64,000 nucleotides of DNA from Sphingobacterium thalpophilum. Lineage in GTDB: Bacteria > Bacteroidota > Bacteroidia > Sphingobacteriales > Sphingobacteriaceae. The DNA is taken from the NCBI RefSeq assembly GCF_901482695.1, contig NZ_LR590484.1, positions 62,001-126,000 of the forward strand, given 5' to 3'. This document shows, piece by piece, positions 54,866 to 64,000 of this stretch. The notes under the pieces were generated by a model, which made no database searches, had not been told where the DNA came from, and saw only the letters and a program-made list of their open reading frames with translations. How positions within the stretch are numbered: position 1 is the first letter of the stretch; the number at the start of each line of letters is the position of its first letter. A program made the translations under genes and the position numbers.

Positions 54866-55594
54866 ATGGCAATAGAAGACAAAAATTATAATCATTTGAT
54901 TGAACTCGGCGGAAGCGATTATGAAATAGTCGATGGAGAACCTGATATCCGCGGATGGAAAGTGAAAAATGAGGCTGGTCAATTGATCGGACAGGTGACA
55001 GATCTGCTGTTTGATCCGCAGAGCCAACAGGTTCGCTATCTTATCATCGACCTGAATGATGCTGAATTTGTTGTGGAGGAAGATAAGAAAATACTTGTAC
55101 CCATCGGTCTTGCCTCGCTTTATGACGGCACGAAGATTCAGGCGAGTAATGATACCGCTTACCCAACTCCCCCCGTTGAGCCGATTAATCATAGCGTGAT
55201 CTTTACTGTCGACGAGATTCCGACAGAAGAGCCCGCAACGGATTATTTATACAATCCTGCTGATGATGGAGAGGTGGTGGTTCTATCCATTGCTGAAGAT
55301 CAGGTCATTCGACTGCCTGCTTACCAGGAGCACCATGTCGATCCGAAAACGGAATTATCTATCCGGCACATCTTTGAAGGCACCGGAAATGTTGGATTTG
55401 TCGTAAGTGACAATAGTTATGATCCATCCACATTTTATACGCATTACCACTTTAGCGAAGATACTTTTTATAGCGAAGGAAAACAGATGGAGACACTTCC
55501 TTCTGATCAAGCTCAACGGACTAGAAGAGTGGCTGCTCGATACGAACATGGGACAGCGTATGAACCTGGTACACGCAACAACAACGAACGATAA
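54866..55594 (+). CDS. PRC-barrel domain protein
   Basis: A 242-residue soluble protein. The N-terminal PRC-barrel (about 25-90) is seen in DIRGWKVKNEAGQLIGQVTDLLFD and VRYLIIDL. The middle has a second, weaker strand pattern (GEVVVLSIAEDQVIRLPAYQ). The C-terminal part is polar with HYHFSEDTFY. PRC-barrel proteins bind RNA or partner proteins and are often stress-related. A start 8 codons upstream (54842) is possible, but MAIEDKNYN is preferred. Confidence 0.85.
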   Translation: MAIEDKNYNHLIELGGSDYEIVDGEPDIRGWKVKNEAGQLIGQVTDLLFDPQSQQVRYLIIDLNDAEFVVEEDKKILVPIGLASLYDGTKIQASNDTAYPTPPVEPINHSVIFTVDEIPTEEPATDYLYNPADDGEVVVLSIAEDQVIRLPAYQEHHVDPKTELSIRHIFEGTGNVGFVVSDNSYDPSTFYTHYHFSEDTFYSEGKQMETLPSDQAQRTRRVAARYEHGTAYEPGTRNNNER

Positions 55595-55612
55595 ACAAAC
55601 GCTATTACATAT

Positions 55613-55656
55613 ACTCATTCTGGCTTCGATACGCTATTAGCGAAGCCGGAATGAGT
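55613..55656 (+). terminator. Hairpin after the PRC-barrel gene
   Basis: Arms ACTCATTCTGGCTTCG (55613-55628) and CGAAGCCGGAATGAGT (55641-55656) pair over 16 bp with one G-U wobble around a 12-nt loop. No long T tract follows, but the position 19 bp after the stop supports termination. Confidence 0.65.
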
Positions 55657-55825
55657 GTATAGATAAAACACTCCCTTTGATGTAAACTCAAGCGCAGCGC
55701 TTAAATACGCCTTAACAGTGTATTTTATAACCTAAACCACCACATCAACTACCTAAATTCCCTAACAAATCGCCAAAATTGCACCATAATTGCATGCTGT
55801 TACAAGACATCAATATAAATCGGTT

Positions 55826-55984
55826 ATGAAAACAAATTATAAAATTGTCAGCGAGAAAAACAGGAAAACGATCAGTAGATATTACGAAAAATATAGCTGG
55901 TATAAGTTGGACCGCGAGGAACTGTCGCAAGAATTACTTATCCGGGGAGGCTTTTTAATCATCCTGACGTATATGCTGTGGTAA
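55826..55984 (+). CDS. Small protein with C-terminal hydrophobic helix
   Basis: A 52-residue frame: a basic polar part (MKTNYKIVSEKNRKTISRYY), then ELSQELLIRGGFLIILTYMLW. It may be a small membrane-associated protein. It stands alone, and I recognise no family. Confidence 0.4.
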   Translation: MKTNYKIVSEKNRKTISRYYEKYSWYKLDREELSQELLIRGGFLIILTYMLW

Positions 55985-56048
55985 AAAAATGACATTATAG
56001 CGATATCTTTCTATAAATTCCAAACCATTTGTATGGTTATGTTGTCTT

Positions 56049-56348
56049 ATGTGTAAACTTAAATCAGACAACACATTGAACAGATTTACCCGAATTGTTT
56101 TAAAAACATTATTGTGGATTATTGGCGGAATCATTGGACTCTTCATTCTAATTATTTTTTTGCTGCGTCTTCCCACGATACAGAATTATATTGCCGGAAA
56201 AGTAACCCATTATGTCGAAGGCAAGATTGGCACCCCCGTTAGAATTGGCTATATCAATATTGATTTTCCAAAAAAACTGGTCTTGGAAAACATCTATCTC
56301 GAAGATCAGAGTAAGGACACTTTAGTTGCTGGAAAGAGCATTACCTGA
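56049..56348 (+). pseudogene. TamB/AsmA-type N-terminal fragment
   Basis: About 99 residues: a membrane anchor (LWIIGGIIGLFILIIFLLRLP) and then TIQNYIAGKVTHYVEGKIGTPVRIGYINIDFPKKLVLENIYLED. This is the start of a Bacteroidota TamB-like translocation/assembly protein, which normally exceeds 1400 residues. It ends after AGKSIT by fusion to a hybrid-sensor tail. Confidence 0.82.
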
Positions 56349-56818
56349 CAAAGCCTTTTATGGTGGATGAGCTTCACCTTGTTATACACAATCTCATCAA
56401 AAACCGCATGAAGGTTAAAGGAAAGTTTTCGGGCGCGCAGCAGCAGGAAGGTAAGGTAAAAACCATCACCTTTAAGTCTAGCGATGAGCAGCTGATGGAA
56501 CGTATTGTCAAAACAGTGAACCAATACCTGGAGAATTCGGAGTTCAATGTGCAGTTTCTAGCCGATGAAGTAGGGTTGAGCCGTGTACAGCTGCACCGTA
56601 AGGTGAAATCGCTGACGGGTATTTCGACCGGTGAATTTATTCGTAATATCCGGTTACAGCAAGCTGAAAAGTTGCTGTTGGAGAAAAAAATGAATATCTC
56701 TCAGGTAGCTTATTCGCTCGGATTTACCAATCAGACGCATTTCACTACACTATTCAAAAAGATGTATGGATTGAGCCCCACTGAATATATTCAGCGGCAT
56801 AGCTTTAAGGAAAATTAA
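56345..56818 (+). pseudogene. Hybrid two-component sensor, C-terminal receiver tail and AraC domain
   Basis: The frame starts in the receiver loop (LTKPFMVDELHLVIHNLIKNR, with the conserved KPF). It continues with an AraC DNA-binding domain: SEFNVQFLADEVGLSRVQLHRKVKSLTG and NISQVAYSLGFTNQTHFTTLFKKMYGLSPTEY. It is the last part of an HTCS regulator. ATG at 56360 could in theory give a free AraC domain of 152 residues, and expression as a small regulator cannot be excluded. Confidence 0.78.
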
Positions 56819-57081
56819 GCGATGTAATAATCTAAACTATTTTAAAGATCAAAAATACCACTATCAGCATAAGAACTTTTAAGAAATTTTCAAAAACTTA
56901 GATTCAAGCATAAGAGTATCTAGCTATTCTTTGCATCATCCAGAGAGAATGACGGTAATAAAGCAATCTGGATGGAGCCATTGGAATGAAACAGGAGAAA
57001 CAAAAAAGTTCGCTTTAAACAGGTCGGCATGAAAAATCGAGCGGGACCTTATATTGCAATTAATGACAAATTTATCTAAGT

Positions 57082-57696
57082 TTGTCGTCACCTATTACGA
57101 CTGACGTGAATCTTAAAAATGAGATCGAATCTAAATATATCCTTCAGCGCCTACAGCAGGGTGACAGGCAGGTGTTCGACCTTATTTTTAAATCCTATTG
57201 GGATCCCCTACTTATCTACCTGTCCAAACTGGTGAAAGACCAGACCGATGCAGAAGATCTCTTGCAGAATATTTTCGTCAATCTCTGGAACAAAACTCAA
57301 TCGTCCGAAATACAGGATATTCACGGCTGGTTATATGGGGCTGCCCGTAAAAGCGCACTTTTCTATCACCGCACTCAAGGCAATCAAAAAAAATTGATTG
57401 CATCAATCTTGGAATATATTGACGTTACCGGATTTTCATTGAGCGACCAGCAGCAAGGTAAAGAGCTGCAGCAGATCATTGACGGTGAAATTGAACGGCT
57501 CCCAGCAAAAATGAAAGAGGTATTTCTATTGAGCCGACAGGAGCAACTTAGTTATAAAGAAATTGCAGAACGTCTGGACATCTCTGACCAAACGGTCAAA
57601 AAACAGATCAGCAACGCACTGAACATTCTGAGAAATAACCTCAAGAAACAGGGGCTCTATTCGCTTCTGCTCCTCCTTCTCATCGACTTAAAATAA
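57082..57696 (+). CDS. ECF sigma factor, Bacteroidota SigZ/FecI-like family
   Basis: A sigma-70 family protein of about 196-204 residues. Region 2 is in VFDLIFKSYWDPLLIYLSKLVKDQTDAEDLLQNIFVNLWNK and region 4 in LPAKMKEVFLLSRQEQLSYKEIAERLDISDQTVKKQISNAL. There is no in-frame ATG near the N-terminus. TTG at 57082 or GTG at 57106 must be used. It is followed by FecR and STN-SusC genes, so it controls them by cell-surface signalling. Confidence 0.92.
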   Translation: MSSPITTDVNLKNEIESKYILQRLQQGDRQVFDLIFKSYWDPLLIYLSKLVKDQTDAEDLLQNIFVNLWNKTQSSEIQDIHGWLYGAARKSALFYHRTQGNQKKLIASILEYIDVTGFSLSDQQQGKELQQIIDGEIERLPAKMKEVFLLSRQEQLSYKEIAERLDISDQTVKKQISNALNILRNNLKKQGLYSLLLLLLIDLK

Positions 57697-57769
57697 AATT
57701 CATTATTTTTTAATATTCATCTACCACCAAATACGGTTTGATGCAACTATACTATAAACACTGGCGCTC

Positions 57770-58867
57770 ATGGAACAGAAAAACATTGCGGAAATCTTAT
57801 TGAAGTACGAACTCGGTATCAGTTCAGCGGAGGAAAACCAGCTGATAGAATCGTGGTACGAAGCGCAGCAAGCTGTAGAATGGGAACTGGATAGCGCCGA
57901 GCAGGAAGATCGTAAAAATACCATACTCCTTCAAATCCAGCAACAACTTGATGCAAAGCCTTCCTCGCGTAATCCATGGTACCGAAGAGCCGCTTGGATC
58001 AGCGCTGCTGCTGCCGTCCTGCTGATCGCTTTTGCGTTACTTTTTATCCCGCGTGGACAGTCGCATCGCGATACCCTAGCCGCAATAGATCAATTCAAAC
58101 CCGGACAAGAAAAGGCCATACTGAAATTGGAAGACGGGTCAAGCATCGCACTCAAGGGAGGCAAATCGGGTGTTAAGATCGTCAACGGAACAGCCGTCTA
58201 TTTAGATGGATCGCCTATCAGCGCTATGGAATTGCAATCGCGCAAATTGACCGTTGAAGTTCCCAGGGGTGGTCAATATCAGGTTAACCTGCCCGATGGC
58301 AGTAAAGTATGGCTGAATGCTGCATCGACAATCAGCTATCCAATGCAATTTGCTGCCGACAAACGGGAAGTCTTGTTAACAGGAGAAGCCTATTTTGAAG
58401 TAAACAAAAATCCACATAAACCCTTTATCGTGAAATCCAGAAACCAGGAAGTCAAGGTATTGGGCACCACATTTAACATCAACAGTTATGACAACCGCGA
58501 GTTTGTTGAAACTACACTGCTTGAAGGTTCGGTCGATGTAAATCAACGCCTGCTTGTACCCGGACAGCGATCGCTCATCTCCAAGACATCGATCCAGATT
58601 CTACCGGCCAATATCGAAGCAGCGACAGCTTGGAAGAAAGGATATTTCCTATTTGACAACGAACGGCTCGATGCCATTTTGGCTACACTTTCAAGGTGGT
58701 ACAATGTAGATTTTGAATATGAAGACTCCGCTACGAAACAGCTTGTCTTTTGGGGATCTATCGACAAAAATCAATCATTGACCAAAACGCTTACCTTTTT
58801 GGAAAGCACCGGTCAATTAAACTTTAACTATCGTGACGGCAAAATAGCTGTTCACAAAATTAAATAA
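57770..58867 (+). CDS. FecR-type anti-sigma factor
   Basis: A 365-residue membrane protein. It has an N-terminal cytoplasmic sigma-binding part and one membrane helix (about 76-92, AAWISAAAAVLLIAFALLFIP). A periplasmic FecR domain (VEVPRGGQYQVNLPDGSKVWLNAASTISYP, then REVLLTGEAYFEVNKNPHKPFIV) is followed by a C-terminal DUF4974 region (LDAILATLSRWYNVDFEYED). It relays the signal from the STN domain of the outer-membrane receptor to the sigma factor. It lies 74 bp after the sigma gene. Confidence 0.94.
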   Translation: MEQKNIAEILLKYELGISSAEENQLIESWYEAQQAVEWELDSAEQEDRKNTILLQIQQQLDAKPSSRNPWYRRAAWISAAAAVLLIAFALLFIPRGQSHRDTLAAIDQFKPGQEKAILKLEDGSSIALKGGKSGVKIVNGTAVYLDGSPISAMELQSRKLTVEVPRGGQYQVNLPDGSKVWLNAASTISYPMQFAADKREVLLTGEAYFEVNKNPHKPFIVKSRNQEVKVLGTTFNINSYDNREFVETTLLEGSVDVNQRLLVPGQRSLISKTSIQILPANIEAATAWKKGYFLFDNERLDAILATLSRWYNVDFEYEDSATKQLVFWGSIDKNQSLTKTLTFLESTGQLNFNYRDGKIAVHKIK

Positions 58868-58920
58868 CGAAGCCTTTTTTACACAGAAATCTAAACACAT
58901 TAACCTAAATCACAGACCCG

Positions 58921-61900
58921 ATGAATCGTCTAAAAAACTTGCTCTTGGTCACGTCGCTTCTTGCTGGTAGCACAGTCGTTGGTCAACAGCTCAATTATCA
59001 GGGAAAACCGACGCTCAAAGAACTTTTTTCAACCATCCGACAACAGACAGGCTATAACATCATTGCGTCTGGCAATCAGATCGACCTCAATACCGTTGTC
59101 AAAGTTCAGGCAAAGGATAAAGCCTTGCGTGATGTTCTTGATGAAGCCTTTAAGGATTTACCGTTCACCTTTAAAATTGTTGGAAGAGAGATCACCATTC
59201 TTCCACGGGAGAAAAGCGGCCAACAGCATCAAAAACAACAGCAACCTGCCAAACAGCTTTTGTTGAACGGAACTGTACGGGACAAATCCGGCCCCGTAGA
59301 ACTGGTAACCGTTTACAACAAAAGCAATGATAAAGTTACCTTTACAAATGATAAAGGCGCTTTTAAGATCGAGCGGACCAATCATACCGACACCTTGGTT
59401 TTCAGTTCCGTTGGTTACGAAGAGAGGCAACTTGCTGTAGCCCCAAGCCAAAGCATCATTAGCATGCAGCTTTTGCAGACCCAAAACCTGCTTGATGAAG
59501 TCAGCGTACTATCGTATGGGCAGGAGGTATCAAAACGGTTGAATACAGGTTCGACCGCTAGCGTGACTGCGGCCACCATTGAGAAAACACCGACAGCAGA
59601 CCCGCTCATTGCACTCCAAAATCGGGTTCCTGGTATGATGATCAATACCCTAAATGGCCTTCCCGGCATACAGACTCAGGTGCAAATCCGGGGCATCAAT
59701 ACGGTCAATCAGGATGGCCAAGCGCGACAACCCTTGTACATTGTTGATGGTATTCCTTTTAATAGCAGTTCACTGGCCTATATCGGTGCAAATGGCCTCA
59801 CCTCTTCCTATTTAGGTGAAAGCCCTTTTAAAAGTATCGACCCCAGCACGATTGCCGGCATTGAAGTACTTAAAGATGCTGATGCTACCGCGATCTATGG
59901 TGCCCGGGGTGCCAATGGTGTGATCCTGATCACCACCAAACGCGGTAAGCCCGGTCGTCCCACCATCAGTGCTGATTATTACCATAGTTTTGGCTCTATC
60001 GCCAAGTATGTAAAAATGCTCAATACCGCCCAATATCTGGAGATGCGACGTGAGGCTGCAAAAAACGACGGTATTGAACTCACGTCCAATGATTACCCTG
60101 ACCTGCTGAAATGGAGTCAAACGGAAGACCACGACTGGCAAAAAGAATATTTTGGCAATGTCGCCCATACATCCAATGCTGAATTATCCCTATCGGGGGG
60201 ATCATCGGGTTTCAACTACCTGCTTGGCGGTGGATTTAGGCGTGAAAACACTGTATATCAAAAGAAAAACGGTCTTTCCGTCGGTAACTTCCGAAGCAAC
60301 CTCGACTACCACAGTAACGACGGCAAATTTAAAGCTTCCCTTTCGGCGAGCTATGCCACGGATAAAAACGAAGTCATTCCACTATCGTTTACCAACTTTC
60401 AGACCCTGCCTCCGAATTTCTCCCTTTACGATGCTGATGGAAAATTAAATTGGACGATAGATAACCCTATTGCTGCGCTGGAGCGTACGGTTGAAAATAG
60501 AACTAAAAATTTAATCAGCAATATTGCGCTCAGCTATGAGTTGTTACCTAATCTTGTAGCCAAAATCAATACCGGTTATACCCGCATGAAAATGGACCAG
60601 CTCGCGATCAATCCACGGAGATCATTCAGACCATCCGAAAACATCTTGGGCAACAACACTTTTACCAAGGCTAGCACGGCTACCTTTAATTTTGAGCCTC
60701 AGCTGAATTATGATCTTATCGTGGGGCGCAGTTCATTTCGTGCCCTTCTCGGGGGTACTTATATCCATCGCGGTAACTCGGCAATTACCACAAGTGGAAA
60801 CGGCTATACAGACGATAGTCAGATTAGAGACATCCATGCCGCACCAATCATCAATATCGAACCCAAGGATACTCAGTACCGTTTCCTTTCGGGATTTGCT
60901 CGTGTGGGATGGACGTTTGACCAAAAATATGTCGTCAATGCAACCGTCAGACGTGACGGCTCTTCCCGTTTTGGTCCTGGAAAAAAATATGGTAACTTTT
61001 GGTCTGTCGGTACAGCGTGGATCCTAAGCGAAGAGAGCTGGTTAAAGGATAATCAGTTTGGCTTGAGTTTTGCCAAATTGCGCGGCAGCTATGGTTTGAC
61101 GGGTAATGATAATATTGGCGACTACTCCTATTTCGTGAATTACGAACGTATATTTGACAATTACCAAGGGCAGGGCTATCTTCCTAAGAACCCATTCAAT
61201 GCAAATTATCAGTGGGAAGTCAACAAGAAGCTTGACCTTGCTGCTGAAATGGGCTTCTTGAAAGACCGCATCATCTTTGAAGCAAACTATTACCGTAATC
61301 GGTCGGGCAATCAATTAGTTGGCTATGGATTACCTACTCAGGTGGGTTTTAGTTCGGTCAACCAAAACCTAGATGCCAATGTACAGAATAGCGGCTGGGA
61401 ATTTAGTCTGCAGACCACGCCGATCAACACCTTGGCCTTCACCTGGAAGACAAACTTTACCATGAGCATCAACCGCAACAAGCTCTTGTCTTATCCCAAC
61501 CTTGCAAGCTCTTCCAACAGCCTAACCTATCAGATCGGTAAACCATTAAATCTGATCTGGGGGTATGAATATCTTGGAATCAATGCTGCGGATGGGCAAC
61601 CGCAATTCCGCGATGTGAATGGCGACGGTTTTATCAGTTTTCCAGATGACTATGTCCCTCTGGCAAACAATATTCCGACATTCTTTGGTGGCTTTGGCAA
61701 CTCGTTCAATTATAAAAACTTTGATCTAGACGTCTTTTTCAGTTTCAAAAAGAACACACATATTTATAATTATCCATTTACGAGTGCCGGAAGTGTTATC
61801 AATGCCCCTGCAATTGTCTTGGACAGATGGCAACATCCGGGTGAGGATGCTAAATTTCCTGCTTATACCACCAACTCCAGCACCATGTCCAATTACAATT

Positions 61901-62130
61901 CATCGGGTGCCAATTTTGTGGACGGGTCGTACATCCGCTTAAGCAATATTACCCTCAGCTACTCGGTACCGGGTAAAATGCTTGATAAGCTAAAACTTAA
62001 AAACCTACGCGCCTATGTCACTGGAGCCAATCTACTGACCATCACCAGTTATAAGGGTACAGATCCAGAAACCGGCGTGGACATGCCGATGCTGCGCACG
62101 TTTACGTTAGGATTACGGACTTCATTTTAA
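58921..62130 (+). CDS. SusC-type TonB-dependent receptor with STN signalling domain
   Basis: A 1069-residue receptor. It has a signal peptide (MNRLKNLLLVTSLLAGSTVVGQ) and a secretin/TonB short N-terminal domain (about 25-98, LKELFSTIRQQTGYNI and KALRDVLDEAFKDLPF) that contacts FecR. A carboxypeptidase-like domain, a plug (VQIRGINTVNQDGQARQPLYIVDGIPF) and a barrel ending LGLRTSF follow. Ligand is unknown. It lies 54 bp after fecR. Confidence 0.95.
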   Translation: MNRLKNLLLVTSLLAGSTVVGQQLNYQGKPTLKELFSTIRQQTGYNIIASGNQIDLNTVVKVQAKDKALRDVLDEAFKDLPFTFKIVGREITILPREKSGQQHQKQQQPAKQLLLNGTVRDKSGPVELVTVYNKSNDKVTFTNDKGAFKIERTNHTDTLVFSSVGYEERQLAVAPSQSIISMQLLQTQNLLDEVSVLSYGQEVSKRLNTGSTASVTAATIEKTPTADPLIALQNRVPGMMINTLNGLPGIQTQVQIRGINTVNQDGQARQPLYIVDGIPFNSSSLAYIGANGLTSSYLGESPFKSIDPSTIAGIEVLKDADATAIYGARGANGVILITTKRGKPGRPTISADYYHSFGSIAKYVKMLNTAQYLEMRREAAKNDGIELTSNDYPDLLKWSQTEDHDWQKEYFGNVAHTSNAELSLSGGSSGFNYLLGGGFRRENTVYQKKNGLSVGNFRSNLDYHSNDGKFKASLSASYATDKNEVIPLSFTNFQTLPPNFSLYDADGKLNWTIDNPIAALERTVENRTKNLISNIALSYELLPNLVAKINTGYTRMKMDQLAINPRRSFRPSENILGNNTFTKASTATFNFEPQLNYDLIVGRSSFRALLGGTYIHRGNSAITTSGNGYTDDSQIRDIHAAPIINIEPKDTQYRFLSGFARVGWTFDQKYVVNATVRRDGSSRFGPGKKYGNFWSVGTAWILSEESWLKDNQFGLSFAKLRGSYGLTGNDNIGDYSYFVNYERIFDNYQGQGYLPKNPFNANYQWEVNKKLDLAAEMGFLKDRIIFEANYYRNRSGNQLVGYGLPTQVGFSSVNQNLDANVQNSGWEFSLQTTPINTLAFTWKTNFTMSINRNKLLSYPNLASSSNSLTYQIGKPLNLIWGYEYLGINAADGQPQFRDVNGDGFISFPDDYVPLANNIPTFFGGFGNSFNYKNFDLDVFFSFKKNTHIYNYPFTSAGSVINAPAIVLDRWQHPGEDAKFPAYTTNSSTMSNYNSSGANFVDGSYIRLSNITLSYSVPGKMLDKLKLKNLRAYVTGANLLTITSYKGTDPETGVDMPMLRTFTLGLRTSF

Positions 62131-62147
62131 ACCATTTAGACTACGAC

Positions 62148-63527
62148 ATGAAAACCAACTATATCAAATTATTGAGCTTCCTTTTACCTGTTGCCTTAGG
62201 TATGAGCAGTTGCAACAAACTGCTGGAGGTGACACCAAAATACATCTACACCACGGATCAAATTTATGCGAATGACACCATGGCCGACAGTGTTGTCGTC
62301 GGGATGTATGGCCGATTTGCTGCTTATCAAAATGATCTTTCACTGAACACGGGATTATCTTCTGACGAGCTGATACCCGGTATCAATAGCTTTAACCCCG
62401 AGTATAGCTTTATGTACAGCTACAACCTCAATCCCTTTTCGGGGCAGACGAATGACTTTTGGGGAAATCTATATTCCATCATTGGGATTAGCAATGCAAT
62501 CATTGAAGGGGTTGGGCAATCCAAGGGCATGACGCAAGCTGGCAAGGATGAAGCCATCGGCCAAGCTAAATTTATGCGGGCCCTCAATTACTATTTTTTG
62601 GTCAATCTCTATGGCGATGTTCCTTTGGTGCTGACGACTAATTATCCGGAAGAACGGCTCAAACCGCGCGCAGCGGTAGCAGCAGTGTATACGCAGATCA
62701 TTCAGGATCTGGAAGATGCCAGCCAGCTTTTAGGTTCGGATTACCCAGGCGAGCGCGTGAAGGCCAATAAGTGGGCTGCATTAGCCCTGTTGTCGCGCGT
62801 ATACCTATTTACCAAAGACTGGACTAAAGCTGAGCAGGCCGCCAGTCAGGTGATCGCACAGTCGCAGTTGTTTCAACTGGGCCATTTTGATCGTGCAGAC
62901 GGGGGCGAGCCAATGGATATCTTTACCAAAAACAATCCCGAGCAGATATTGCAGCTATGGAACAGTGTGGGCGCCTCCATTGGCATCGGCATAAAAGGAG
63001 AGTTTGCCAGCTTTGGCGTAACTGAAGATGCAACGGGTCTATTGCCAGCCTTTGAGGAGAACGATAAACGAAAAGAAAACTTCGTCCGTTTTGAAGAAAC
63101 AGTAAACGGCTATCAGATCAACAAATACCGTTCCAACGGCGAAGCCGGATCTGCAAACAATGAGTATACCTCGGTGTTGCGCTTGGGCGAACAATACCTC
63201 AACCGTGCCGAGGCACGCCTGCAACTTGGTCTCTCAACGGCTATTGATGATATCAATATCCTACGCAGGCGTGCGGGACTTACGGATTTATCCAGTGGAT
63301 TATCCCAATCACAGGCGAGAGCAGCCATCGTGCAGGAGCGTCGCGTTGAACTCTGTTTCGAATGGGGCGACCGTTGGTTTACTCTCAAACGCATGGGGCT
63401 AGCCGATAACGTGATGAAAAAAGCAAAACCGACCACTTGGAAGACGTTTGCCCAGCTCTACCCTTTACCCACCGTTGAGCTCCAAAATAACAGGCAATTA
63501 ACGCAAAATCCGGGATATAACAACTAA
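62148..63527 (+). CDS. SusD/RagB-family lipoprotein
   Basis: A 459-residue lipoprotein. The lipobox is GMSSCNK near residue 22. Family blocks are AKFMRALNYYFLVNLYGDVPLVL, ANKWAALALLSRVYLFTKDWTKAEQAA, IVQERRVELCFEWGDRWFTLKRMG and the C-terminal LYPLPTVELQNNRQLTQNPGY. It pairs with the STN-type SusC 18 bp upstream. Confidence 0.95.
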   Translation: MKTNYIKLLSFLLPVALGMSSCNKLLEVTPKYIYTTDQIYANDTMADSVVVGMYGRFAAYQNDLSLNTGLSSDELIPGINSFNPEYSFMYSYNLNPFSGQTNDFWGNLYSIIGISNAIIEGVGQSKGMTQAGKDEAIGQAKFMRALNYYFLVNLYGDVPLVLTTNYPEERLKPRAAVAAVYTQIIQDLEDASQLLGSDYPGERVKANKWAALALLSRVYLFTKDWTKAEQAASQVIAQSQLFQLGHFDRADGGEPMDIFTKNNPEQILQLWNSVGASIGIGIKGEFASFGVTEDATGLLPAFEENDKRKENFVRFEETVNGYQINKYRSNGEAGSANNEYTSVLRLGEQYLNRAEARLQLGLSTAIDDINILRRRAGLTDLSSGLSQSQARAAIVQERRVELCFEWGDRWFTLKRMGLADNVMKKAKPTTWKTFAQLYPLPTVELQNNRQLTQNPGYNN

Positions 63528-63540
63528 ACACGATATACAA

Positions 63541-64000
63541 TGAGAGTTACGCTATTAGCTTTTGCCTTTCTTTATTCCATATGCTTCGTCAAGGCGCAGG
63601 AAAAAGCAACCTACCAGCTTCAGGGAACACTTTTTGGGGTTCCCAAAAATCAAAAAGGAAAACTTTTCCTTCAACGTTTTGGTGGCGATCTCCCGCTTGA
63701 TTCTGCCCGGCTGGAACAAGGCCATTTTCGCTTTAAAGGTACTTCCGAAGGACCTGAAATCGCGAATCTATTTTACATGGATGCTACGGGGGAACGATCA
63801 GAAACACTCGATTTCTATCTGCACCCTGGCAAGATAACGATTCGGGCCAAACTCGGTCAGCTTAACCACGCGGATATTGCCGGCTCAACATTGAATACTG
63901 AAGCCAGAAGTTTTGACAAAACGCATCAGACGATATTGGACAGCATCAGTACACTAATGGCTGCCTATTTCGAGGCAGAGAATGCTTTTTCTCAGGATAG
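63541..64000 (+). CDS. DUF4369/TlpA-type thioredoxin-like protein (partial, runs off window)
   Basis: Starts at ATG 63541, 14 bp after the susD stop. It has a signal peptide (MRVTLLAFAFLYSICFVKAQ) and a DUF4369-like N-terminal domain: YQLQGTLFGVPKNQKGKLFLQRF, LDSARLEQGHFRFKG, LDFYLHPGKITIRAKLGQLNHADIAGS. The expected redoxin domain lies beyond the edge. Such genes commonly follow SusCD pairs controlled by ECF sigma factors. Confidence 0.8.

Overview
The window looks like chromosomal DNA of a Bacteroidota bacterium, most probably Sphingobacteriaceae (Sphingobacterium or a close relative). The basis is several SusC/SusD pairs, LytTR/LytS two-component pairs, an ECF sigma/FecR/STN-SusC relay, TlpA-type thioredoxins, hybrid two-component sensor fragments, DUF6266 and DUF6520 proteins, and start codons that mostly lack Shine-Dalgarno sequences. 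No tRNA, rRNA, CRISPR array or intact prophage was seen.

Layout. (1) 0-4.4 kb: a membrane processive glycosyltransferase paired with a HEAT-repeat membrane protein, then a membrane-anchored AraC regulator. (2) 5.2-22.1 kb: a starch/maltooligosaccharide utilisation locus. It has a FucP-like sugar transporter, a GH97 SusB-like alpha-glucosidase, a LytTR/LytS pair, a GH13 SusA-like amylase, a PQQ-propeller-susC-susD-susE operon and a SusR-like regulator. Starch would be bound and imported by SusCDE, cut in the periplasm by GH13 and GH97, and taken up by the MFS protein. (3) 22.4-31.2 kb: an accessory block with a compact phage-style lysis cassette (holin-like protein, CHAP endolysin, unimolecular-spanin-like lipoprotein) behind a DUF6266 protein. 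Upstream lie a 22-bp perfect dyad, nine tandem 11-bp repeats, an excisionase-like HTH protein and a second LytTR/LytS pair. Next come a 46-residue peptide gene, a hairpin, a lipid-A-type acyltransferase, an AraC regulator and unknown genes. No phage structural genes are present; this is the strongest candidate for an undescribed system. (4) 31.2-38.5 kb: a RagAB-type SusC/SusD pair and a TlpA-DUF3738 gene split by an IS3 element. (5) 38.6-54 kb: an island of defence genes, insertion sequences and gene debris. It holds a Septu-like ATPase/HNH pair, an IS21 element inside another ATPase gene, a two-gene unknown module, a second IS3 with a decayed orfA, an IS256 element, an IS256 solo end, and fragments of erythromycin esterase, S41 protease, DinB/DUF1569, thioredoxin and two-component propeller genes. 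(6) 54-57 kb: small stress-type genes (PRC-barrel) and a TamB fragment fused to a hybrid-sensor tail. (7) 57-64 kb: an intact ECF sigma, FecR, STN-type SusC, SusD, DUF4369/TlpA-type locus running off the right edge.

All assignments come from reading translated sequence and motifs by eye; no database search was run.
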